DNA of 52,800 bases, taken from NCBI GenBank assembly GCA_018712345.1, contig DVHG01000013.1:1-52800 (forward strand), read 5' to 3'. Source of the DNA: Candidatus Onthovicinus excrementipullorum (GTDB lineage: Bacteria; Bacillota; Clostridia; Oscillospirales; Acutalibacteraceae). This document shows, piece by piece, positions 35,733 through 42,307 of the stretch; positions within the stretch are counted from its first letter, which is position 1, and each line of letters starts with the position of its first letter. The notes under the pieces were generated by a model. It was not told where the DNA came from and made no database searches. It was given only the letters and a program-made list of their open reading frames with translations. Made by a program: the position numbers and the translations under genes.

Positions 35733-37196
35733 TTGGGGTTTCAGCGGAGCAGTGGCATTTTAATGAATATCTCCTCCCTGTGGGGAGCGTACGGGATCGG
35801 CGGCTTTGGCGCGGAGGCAGTGGAATTCGGCCGCTATCTGCGCGCGATGGGCTTTACCTGGTGGCAGATTCTCCCCATGTGCCCGATCGGGGCGGGAAAT
35901 TCCCCTTATTCGGGGCGCAGTGCCTTTGCGATCAACCCGCTCTATGTCTCCCCGGAGATGCTCGCGCAGGAGGAACTGCTCAGCCGGGAGGAGCTCCTCG
36001 GCGCCCGGTATCCCGGAGAGCCTTTCGCTGTTGACTATGACTTTGCCCGGCAGGTGAAGCCGTGCCTGCTGCGCAGGGGATACGAGCGTTTCTGCCGGCG
36101 GCCGGAGGCGGCGCGGCTGCTGCGGGATTTTGAGGAAAAGGAATGCTTCTGGCTGACGGACTATGCGGACTATATGGCGCGCCGGGAGGCGAACGGTCAA
36201 ACTCCCTGGTGGGCGTGGGACCGCACATTTCCGCCGGCCGACCGATCCTATTATATCTTTGAACAGTACATCCTTTCTTCCCAGTGGGCGGCGTGCAAAA
36301 AAGAACTCAATGACCTGGGGATCCGAATCATGGGCGATATGCCCATCTATGTCTCCCGCGACAGCGCCGAACTCTGGGCGCATCCGGAACTCTTTGATAC
36401 GCAGGAGGGTATACCCACGCGCGTGGCGGGGGTCCCGCCCGACTATTTCTCCGCTGATGGCCAGCTCTGGGGCAATCCACTCTATGACTGGCAGCGGATG
36501 GCGCAGGACGGTTATATGTGGTGGGTCCGGCGGATCGAGCGCAGCCTCGCCCTCTGTGATGCCGTGCGGATTGACCACTTCCGCGGGTTTCACCGCTACT
36601 GGGCCGTTCCCTCAGGGGCAGATACGGCAAAGGAGGGCGCTTGGCTGGACGGCCCGGGGATGGCGCTGTTTGACCGCGTCCGCAGCGAGCTGGGTGAGGT
36701 GCCCATTGTCGCTGAGGATCTCGGAACATGGGACGAGGGCCTCGCCCAATTCCTGGAGCGGTCCGGGTACCCCGGTATGCGCGTGATCCAGTTCGGCTTC
36801 GGCGGCGGGGAGAGCCTGCACATGCCCCACTGCTACCCGGCCAACTGTGTGGCCTATACCGGAACACATGACAATAACACCATGCTTGGCTGGCTGTGGG
36901 AGACACCGCCGGGCGAGAAGAAGCACCTGCTGGACTATTGCAGGTTTGCAGGGCAAGACCCGTTGGAAGGAGGCCCCCGCAGCCGGGTACTCCACGACAT
37001 CATCACCACGCTGTGGCAGTCCGCTGCGCGTATCGCGATCCTCCCGATTCAGGATGTCCTCGGGTATGGGGGAGACACACGGATGAACATCCCCGGTGAG
37101 GCGGAAGGAAATTGGCGGTTTCGTATCACAAGAGAATCCCTGGAACCGACGGATGCCGGATTTTTCCGGCATTTGAATCAACTCTATGTCAGATAA
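35733..37196 (+). CDS. malQ: 4-alpha-glucanotransferase (GH77)
   Basis: This 487-residue enzyme moves alpha-1,4-glucan segments between maltooligosaccharides. Signatures: SSGILMNISSLWGAYGIGGFG at the start, WWQILPMCPIG, the nucleophile block DAVRIDHFRGF near residue 275, VAEDLG near 323, and the late TGTHDNNT near 375. I choose TTG 35733 because GGAGGG lies six bases upstream and homologues begin here; GTG 35694 lacks a site. It is divergent from a GPH transporter and 15 bases before a lipoprotein gene. Confidence 0.95.
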   Translation: MGFQRSSGILMNISSLWGAYGIGGFGAEAVEFGRYLRAMGFTWWQILPMCPIGAGNSPYSGRSAFAINPLYVSPEMLAQEELLSREELLGARYPGEPFAVDYDFARQVKPCLLRRGYERFCRRPEAARLLRDFEEKECFWLTDYADYMARREANGQTPWWAWDRTFPPADRSYYIFEQYILSSQWAACKKELNDLGIRIMGDMPIYVSRDSAELWAHPELFDTQEGIPTRVAGVPPDYFSADGQLWGNPLYDWQRMAQDGYMWWVRRIERSLALCDAVRIDHFRGFHRYWAVPSGADTAKEGAWLDGPGMALFDRVRSELGEVPIVAEDLGTWDEGLAQFLERSGYPGMRVIQFGFGGGESLHMPHCYPANCVAYTGTHDNNTMLGWLWETPPGEKKHLLDYCRFAGQDPLEGGPRSRVLHDIITTLWQSAARIAILPIQDVLGYGGDTRMNIPGEAEGNWRFRITRESLEPTDAGFFRHLNQLYVR

Positions 37197-37211
37197 CGGA
37201 GGCGACACACC

Positions 37212-38003
37212 ATGAATCAGAAAATTGTCTATAGGGTTTTGTCGGCGCTCGCGGCCGGCGCGCTCATTCTCTCCTTTGCGTCCTGCACCCCGTCAGATAC
37301 GCAGACACAGCAGACCTCGCTGGATCCCTCCACCGCACCACAGTCCATCAGCCAGATTGTGGCGTATTTCAATGCGGCGGCGGATAAGGTCAAGACGGAC
37401 AGGCCGGAGGCGAGTGTCTCCGCCTCCGTATCCATCCCGGACGATGGTATCCAGACAAGTGATGAGCTGCTTGCCCGGATATTCCCGCTCTTCCGTGACC
37501 AGATGTCCCTCGGGACGAGCCGCAGTGGCGAGCGCGGCAGCGATCTGACGGATGTTGCCCCTGTTACCGGACAGTCCTGGGGCTCCCGGCTGGAGCGTTC
37601 CGCCGTGGAGTGGGCCACCTGCACCGTGAATGGGGAGGAATTTAAGATTGTCATCCGGATGCGTCCGGAGGAGAATCCCGCCCCGCTCACCAGCGCCCAT
37701 GGCAAGGTGTTTGAGATCCATGATAAGCAAGCTGTTCTGGATGAAATTAATACGAAGGGTGCGGACTTCATCCATGTGGACGACTACGCCACCGCCTATG
37801 AGGGATGCTATATCTACGCTTCCATCAACGGTGTCACCGGAGAGATGATGAGTGTGACCTATGAGAAAAACCTGACAGCCCAGGCGCAGGCCGAGTGCAG
37901 GGGTGCGCTGGCAACCCTCGGTACGCAGGATGTCACCATGAAGCTCCGGGAGAGCATGAACTGTACCTACACCTGGGTTTCCCCGGAGGATGCCGCCGAA
38001 TAG
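37212..38003 (+). CDS. lipoprotein of unknown function
   Basis: This 263-residue protein has a lipoprotein signal (MNQKIVYRVL start, hydrophobic core, lipobox SFASC with Cys at residue 25), a Thr/Ser/Gln-rich linker (about 26-45) and a soluble domain I do not recognise. It contains paired stretches ADKVKTDRPEASVSAS and FEIHDKQAVLDEINTK. It lies 15 bases after malQ, with GGAGGCG upstream, so it is co-transcribed. A link to glucan handling is only suggested by position. Confidence 0.7.
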   Translation: MNQKIVYRVLSALAAGALILSFASCTPSDTQTQQTSLDPSTAPQSISQIVAYFNAAADKVKTDRPEASVSASVSIPDDGIQTSDELLARIFPLFRDQMSLGTSRSGERGSDLTDVAPVTGQSWGSRLERSAVEWATCTVNGEEFKIVIRMRPEENPAPLTSAHGKVFEIHDKQAVLDEINTKGADFIHVDDYATAYEGCYIYASINGVTGEMMSVTYEKNLTAQAQAECRGALATLGTQDVTMKLRESMNCTYTWVSPEDAAE

Positions 38004-38026
38004 AAAACCTCAACAGAATAAGATGT

Positions 38027-38065
38027 GCCCCGGCAATTCTGGTTTGGATTGCCGGGGCATTTTTC
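38027..38065 (+). terminator. terminator of malQ-lipoprotein operon
   Basis: GCCCCGGCAAT (38027-38037) pairs with ATTGCCGGGGC (38048-38058), followed by ATTTTTC. Confidence 0.9.
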
Positions 38066-38091
38066 GCTGTGCCTATAATATAATAAGAACC

Positions 38092-38118
38092 GCCCCGGGG
38101 GATTGAATCCTCCGGGGC
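38092..38118 (-). terminator. hairpin ending the small-gene transcript
   Basis: GCCCCGG and CCGGGGC flank GGATT/AATCC around a short tip (38092-38118). On the minus strand it is followed by GGTTCTTATTATATT, a loose T-rich tail. It would end the transcript that starts near 38482. Confidence 0.55.
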
Positions 38119-38169
38119 AGTTCATCACAACAGTACCACGATTTTGCGATACAAAATATTCTATATATC

Positions 38170-38309
38170 GGTGAGCGAACTCACCATAAACAACAGCCTT
38201 TTGGCTGAAGATTGCGCTTGCGCCAACTGCACCCGCCGTTCGCTGTGCAGCCCGCTCTCCCTACTTCGGAGAGGGGGATTACCTGTTATCAGGCTGCACT
38301 CAGCGAACG
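38170..38309 (-). ncRNA. highly structured 3' region, possible structured RNA
   Basis: The outer stem pairs 38237-38245 with 38301-38309 (nine base pairs) and 38246-38250 with 38294-38298 (five), with a two-base bulge. It closes on two hairpins: 38251-38277 (CTCTCC/GGAGAG plus CCC/GGG) and 38282-38293 (CCTG-TTAT-CAGG). Both abut the stem, giving a three-way junction. Beyond it lie CAGCC-TTTT-GGCTG (38194-38207) and GGTGAG-CGAA-CTCACC (38170-38185; loop TTCG on the minus strand). The promoter and small gene upstream suggest minus-strand transcription. The last codons of the small gene form one side of the outer stem. The class is not recognised. Confidence 0.45.
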
Positions 38310-38455
38310 ACCGGTTCGAAGTTGCTCATGCATTCCTGCGCTGTGCAGAGACCGTACAGCTTTAACGCCTTGCCGAGCTTTCTCCAGGACTTCGTGTTGG
38401 CGACTTCGTCCATTGCCCTTCTGATGTCGACGGGAGTAATTTTGTTTGTCATCAT
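38300..38455 (-). CDS. small protein of unknown function (51 residues)
   Basis: The protein starts MMTNKITPVDIRRAMDE and ends SNFEPVVR. It is basic, helical-looking and has no membrane segment. A consensus promoter lies about 35 bases upstream and AAAGGAG nine bases before the ATG, which supports real expression. A start at 38500 would fall inside the promoter. It is not recognised as a known family. The KSWRKLGKALKLYGL stretch could bind nucleic acid (inference). It ends inside the structured region below it. Confidence 0.55.
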   Translation of the reverse strand: MMTNKITPVDIRRAMDEVANTKSWRKLGKALKLYGLCTAQECMSNFEPVVR

Positions 38456-38488
38456 ACTGTATCGCTCCTTTCGTTCTTTGGTGACTTC

Positions 38489-38517
38489 ATAATACTCCAT
38501 TTTATGGCGAATGTCAA
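38489..38517 (-). promoter_or_regulatory. consensus sigma-A promoter of the small gene
   Basis: On the minus strand perfect TTGACA (38517-38512), 17 bases, TATTAT (38494-38489). Confidence 0.8.
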
Positions 38518-38523
38518 GACATG

Positions 38524-38555
38524 TTGCACAATTGAAATGGATGTTGATTGTGCAA
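38524..38555. repeat. inverted repeat in AT-rich gap
   Basis: TTGCACAAT (38524-38532) and ATTGTGCAA (38547-38555) are perfect nine-base arms with a 14-base gap. It lies just upstream of the small-gene promoter, so it could be a regulator site or an element end. Confidence 0.45.
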
Positions 38556-39078
38556 TATAACGAAAATCAAAAAGAAGTCGAAATTGACTTACAAGTAATT
38601 AAGTACAATCAAAATAGTTGTTTTTTGTGCATTATGACATCAGAAAATGAACGAATTGTAATCTGAATGTTTCAGGATGGTAAGGGCTACCTTTTGGACA
38701 CAAAAAAGTTTGGTAGTTTTTTACGGGGTGTTTTATCCTGATTTGCATTGAGAGTTGAGAGATTTAAGGGGGCTCGGGCAGATCACATCACAAGTTGTCT
38801 GGAAATATGCGCTAAATTGGCACGCACAGGCGTACGCTTCCCAATTGATGGCTTGGATGCATGCCGTGTCCTGTGGAAGAATCAGCGATTGTAGATTGAC
38901 CAAAAAGTACGTATTCATTTTGTATAAAATACCTTTACGGATGAAGAATGTCCTTTATCATACATCACAAAGATTATCAAAATTAAAATTTTCTCTTTTA
39001 ATTGTGTGGCGATGATATTAAAATAGGGTGGATCTTTAATTCAAGCACCGCCCATCGGCGGCGGAAAGGAACACACAG
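38556..39078. other. AT-rich stretch without recognised genes
   Basis: This stretch is clearly richer in A and T than its flanks. Short open frames exist on both strands (for example 38755-39015 plus) but lack ribosome binding sites and family resemblance. It may be leftover foreign DNA. The final 60 bases hold the MATE gene's ribosome binding region (GGAAAGG). Confidence 0.6.
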
Positions 39079-40467
39079 ATGACCAAGAGCCTGACGCGGG
39101 GCAGTCCCGCAAAATTGATTATTTTATTTACGATTCCTCTGCTTATCGGGAACCTCTTTCAGCAATTCTACAATATGGCAGATGCGCTGATCGTCGGCCG
39201 CACCATGGATGTCAATGCACTGGCTGCCGTCGGCTGTGCCGGAACCGTGATGTCGTTTATCGTGGGGTTCACACAGGGAATCACGTCCGGATTTTCGATC
39301 ATTACCGCTCAGCGCTTTGGATCCGGGGACTTGGACGGGGTGCGCAAGAGCATTGCGGCATCCGTTGTACTGGGCGTTTTTTCCTCCGCAGTGCTCACTG
39401 CGGTCAGTCTTCCGCTGACCGCGCCGATCCTACGGCTGCTGAATACACCGGAGGAGATTCTGGATGATGCCAACGCATACCTGTCCATCATTTTCGCGGG
39501 CACGGTAGTGACAATGTTTTTCAATCTTTTCAGCAATATCCTGCGGGCGCTGGGGGACAGCCGCACGCCGCTGATCTTTCTGGCGATCGCGTGCGTAATC
39601 AACGTGGTTTTGGATTACGTGCTGATCCGCTACGCCGGCATGGGTGTGGCTGGAGCTGCGGTTGCAACCGTTATTGCGCAGATCGTGGCGACGGTCTGCT
39701 GCCTGGTTTTTATGCTCATCAAGCTGCCGATCACGCGCGTCAAGGGGGCAGATTGGCGCGCCTCTCTCGGCGATTTGGCACCCCACTGTAGGATCGGCTT
39801 CCCGATGGGATTCCAGTCCTCCATTATCTCCATTGGGCAAATTGCCATTCAGGCAGCTCTCAACTCGCTTGGCGCTACCAGTGTGGCCGCCTACACCGCC
39901 GCCCAGAAGATTGACACCTTTGGCACCATGCCCATGATGTCCTTCGGAATTACGATGGCGACCTTTGCCGCGCAAAATTACGGTGCGGGCAAAGTGGATC
40001 GCATCCGCAAGGGGGTCCGCCAGTGCCTGACGATGTCCATTGCATTCAGTGTGGCGGTCGGCGTAATTATCATTATCTTTGGCGAGGCGCTGACCCGGAT
40101 CTTTGTCGGCCCGGAGGAGACGGAGGTTATCCGGCTCTCCCACATCTATCTGATCATCAACTGTTCGCTCTATTTTCTGCTGGCGATCCTGTTCATCATC
40201 CGCTACACGCTTCAGGGGCTTGGCAAGAGCTTTGTCCCCACGCTGGCCGGCGTCATGGAGCTGTGTATGCGTATTTTTACGGCGCTGATTTTGGCCCACT
40301 ATCTGGGATTCGCAGGCGCCAGCGCCTCCAATCCGCTGGCTTGGGTGGGTGCTCTGATTCCGCTGTGCACCTCCTATTTGTTCACCATGCGCCGTCTGCT
40401 CACCGAGCACGATCCCGGCCGCGGGCCGGATGATACCCATCCTGAGGAGGCCCCGTCCGCCGTCTGA
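39079..40467 (+). CDS. MATE-family multidrug/toxin exporter
   Basis: This 462-residue protein has twelve membrane segments in two homologous halves. Family marks: PLLIGNLFQQFYNMADALIVGR, NILRALGDSRTPLIF, and in the second half NYGAGKVDRIRKG and YTLQGLGKS. It is probably a sodium- or proton-driven exporter of cationic compounds. GGAAAGG precedes the ATG. It is a single-gene unit with a hairpin terminator. Confidence 0.95.
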   Translation: MTKSLTRGSPAKLIILFTIPLLIGNLFQQFYNMADALIVGRTMDVNALAAVGCAGTVMSFIVGFTQGITSGFSIITAQRFGSGDLDGVRKSIAASVVLGVFSSAVLTAVSLPLTAPILRLLNTPEEILDDANAYLSIIFAGTVVTMFFNLFSNILRALGDSRTPLIFLAIACVINVVLDYVLIRYAGMGVAGAAVATVIAQIVATVCCLVFMLIKLPITRVKGADWRASLGDLAPHCRIGFPMGFQSSIISIGQIAIQAALNSLGATSVAAYTAAQKIDTFGTMPMMSFGITMATFAAQNYGAGKVDRIRKGVRQCLTMSIAFSVAVGVIIIIFGEALTRIFVGPEETEVIRLSHIYLIINCSLYFLLAILFIIRYTLQGLGKSFVPTLAGVMELCMRIFTALILAHYLGFAGASASNPLAWVGALIPLCTSYLFTMRRLLTEHDPGRGPDDTHPEEAPSAV

Positions 40468-40521
40468 CGGAGCAGGCCGGGCGATCTCGGATCCATATAA
40501 AATAAATAGGATAAAATAAAG

Positions 40522-40552
40522 GGGCGCACTCCCGGCGGAGCGCGCCCTTTTT
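40522..40552. terminator. terminator between MATE and epimerase genes
   Basis: GGGCGC and CTC (40522-40531) pair with GAG and GCGCCC (40538-40547) around one mismatch, then TTTTT. Confidence 0.8.
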
Positions 40553-40558
40553 ACAATG

Positions 40559-41446
40559 TCAGGGTTCCAGAATGGTGATAACGTATTTAAAGGTCTTTTT
40601 CCGATCCGGCTTGAGCACGCACACGCCGCGCTTGTGGATGAACTGGTCGTCCTCATCTGAACAGGTGGACATCCCGTGCCACGGCTCCAGAGCCACAAAG
40701 GGCGCATCTCGCGTGCTCCAGATCCCGAGGTAGGGGAAGTCCGGGAAATCGAGCCGCACACCCAGGGAGCGCACCGGCGTATAAAGTACCACGCCGCGGG
40801 AGTTGAGCCGGTCAAAAACCAGTGCGTCGTGCTCAAACAGGCTGTGACGCAGCGGCAGCGTGCGGCGGTTATTGAGAATGCAGCGCCGGTCGGAGGGGTT
40901 GAGCAGTCCCGTCTCCGGGTCGGGGGACATGCAGTAGGCCGTCTCCGGCTCGTCAAACTCGATCACGTATTCCCCAAAGCTGTCCTCCCCGCTGATCGGG
41001 CAGTTAAAGGCCGGGTGCCCCCCAATGCAGAACGGAAGGGGCTCCGGGCCGGGGTTGTACACCGTGTATTTGACGGCAATGCTGCGGTTGCGGATCGTAT
41101 ATCCGATCTCCAGCTCATAGGGGTAGGGGAACAGATGCGTGGTGTGAGCATTGGCCACCGTGCGGAAGGTGAGCGAGTTCTCCCCGCTGCGTATGAGCTT
41201 GAACTTTTGCCTGCGCGCGAGGCCGTGCCGCTCCAGGCGGCACTCCTTCCCGTTTGGCAGGGCGGCCCGCTTGCCGCGCAGGGAGCCGACAATCGGGAAC
41301 AGAACGGGCGCGTGCCCCGTCCAGTAGGCGGCGTCCCCCTGCCAGATGTATTCAAAACCGGTCGCGGCGCTGCGGATGGATGTGATCTCCGCGCCGAGTG
41401 TGTTGACCGTTATGGAGATGTTTGCGTTGCCGATGGTGGCTTCCAT
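40559..41446 (-). CDS. aldose 1-epimerase family protein, LacX-like
   Basis: This 295-residue beta-sandwich protein is of the galactose-mutarotase superfamily, LacX branch: TLGAEITSIRS, WQGDAAYWTGHAPVLFPIVG, GGHPAFNCP with the catalytic-type His near 143, and FVALEPWHGMS with Glu near 248. It should epimerise an anomeric sugar; the exact one is unknown. The ATG follows AGGTGA. It lies next to the TetR/GH3/GPH locus but is on its own transcript. Confidence 0.88.
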   Translation of the reverse strand: MEATIGNANISITVNTLGAEITSIRSAATGFEYIWQGDAAYWTGHAPVLFPIVGSLRGKRAALPNGKECRLERHGLARRQKFKLIRSGENSLTFRTVANAHTTHLFPYPYELEIGYTIRNRSIAVKYTVYNPGPEPLPFCIGGHPAFNCPISGEDSFGEYVIEFDEPETAYCMSPDPETGLLNPSDRRCILNNRRTLPLRHSLFEHDALVFDRLNSRGVVLYTPVRSLGVRLDFPDFPYLGIWSTRDAPFVALEPWHGMSTCSDEDDQFIHKRGVCVLKPDRKKTFKYVITILEP

Positions 41447-41560
41447 GGTCGATCACCTGCTTTACCGAGTTGTGTGGTGTGCTTCCATTGTACCATAAAA
41501 CTGGTTTCCGGGCATCGGTTCCGCGGGTAATTAACAATTTTTTGTCTCTTTCGTAACAAT

Positions 41561-42178
41561 TTATTTAAAACTCGGGTCCGTGTTGTTTTTCAAATAGCCG
41601 CACAGGGCGTTTTTCAGGATACGGAAGCTCTCTTCCTCCGTGATGTGATATTCAGCTGTATAGTCCTGGCCTAGGATGGCCATTCGTGTAATCATCGCCC
41701 ATACAGTGTGGATTGCCACGATAAAATACCGGTCCAATGGCGCACTGTCCACGGCGCCGTCTGTGGGGAGTATCGCCCGGATGTCCGGCACGCACTCGTG
41801 AATTACGGCGTGGTAGCGGCGGATCAGGCTCTCTGGGATCTGATGGGTATGAACATAGACGTCAAACAGGCTGGTAAAGAAAAAATCCTCCCGGTTTTTC
41901 GTGTAGTAATGGAACAGGTGATCCAGAATGCCGCTCAGATCTGCCTCATCCCGCATGCTGAACCGGCGGATGATCTGCTCCTGTACGGTGAAGATGATCG
42001 CGTCGATTCCATTAAAGTATTTATAAAGCGTCTGGCGGGAGATTCCGCACGCGTCCGCAACATCGACCATTTTAACGGAGGCCAGCCCCCGCTCAAGGAA
42101 GAGACGCCGTGCCTCCGTGAGGATTTGCCTGCGGCGCTCCTCGTGCTGCAGCTGATATTTATTTTTTGCATCGTTCAT
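41561..42178 (-). CDS. TetR-family transcriptional regulator
   Basis: This 205-residue protein has an N-terminal helix-turn-helix (about 14-60: RRQILTEARRLFLERG, DVADACGISRQTLYKYF) and an all-helical ligand domain. It is divergent from the GH3-GPH operon, and the 129-base gap holds a palindrome that overlaps both promoters. It therefore most likely represses itself and the beta-glucosidase/transporter pair until a ligand, perhaps an imported glycoside, is present (inference). A GGAG site lies eight bases before the ATG. Confidence 0.92.
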   Translation of the reverse strand: MNDAKNKYQLQHEERRRQILTEARRLFLERGLASVKMVDVADACGISRQTLYKYFNGIDAIIFTVQEQIIRRFSMRDEADLSGILDHLFHYYTKNREDFFFTSLFDVYVHTHQIPESLIRRYHAVIHECVPDIRAILPTDGAVDSAPLDRYFIVAIHTVWAMITRMAILGQDYTAEYHITEEESFRILKNALCGYLKNNTDPSFK

Positions 42179-42216
42179 GGTAAAAACTCCAAAAAAATAA
42201 TATAATTTTCAAATAT

Positions 42217-42246
42217 ATTATATAATAAGTATTGACATGGTGTCAA
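42217..42246 (-). promoter_or_regulatory. sigma-A promoter of the tetR gene
   Basis: On the minus strand perfect TTGACA (42246-42241), 18 bases, perfect TATAAT (42222-42217). The -35 box is the right half of the palindrome at 42231-42247. Confidence 0.7.
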
Positions 42247-42247
42247 T
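42231..42247. promoter_or_regulatory. operator palindrome shared by two divergent promoters
   Basis: ATTGACA-TGG-TGTCAAT is a perfect seven-base inverted repeat with a three-base centre. Each arm contains the TTGACA -35 box of one of the two divergent promoters. A TetR dimer bound here would silence both. Confidence 0.7.
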
Positions 42248-42260
42248 AGAAGTATAAAAT
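42232..42260 (+). promoter_or_regulatory. sigma-A promoter of GH3-GPH operon
   Basis: Perfect TTGACA (42232-42237), 17 bases, TAAAAT (42255-42260), about 48 bases before the GH3 start. Confidence 0.75.
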
Positions 42261-42307
42261 ATAATCCGTAAACTGTAAGTCAAATGTGACGGAAAGGGGA
42301 GCCTTCC

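Noticed and set aside
38170-38309. Retron-type RNA
   Set aside because: No reverse transcriptase gene is adjacent and the stem layout lacks the long msd stem; kept only as an unclassified structured element.
38755-39015. Plus-strand open frame of 86 codons in the AT-rich gap
   Set aside because: No ribosome binding site, no family resemblance and an overlapping frame on the other strand; treated as chance.
39430-40956. Minus-strand open frame of 508 codons across the MATE gene and part of the epimerase gene
   Set aside because: It is out of frame with the epimerase and antisense to MATE; it is chance openness from GC-rich codons.
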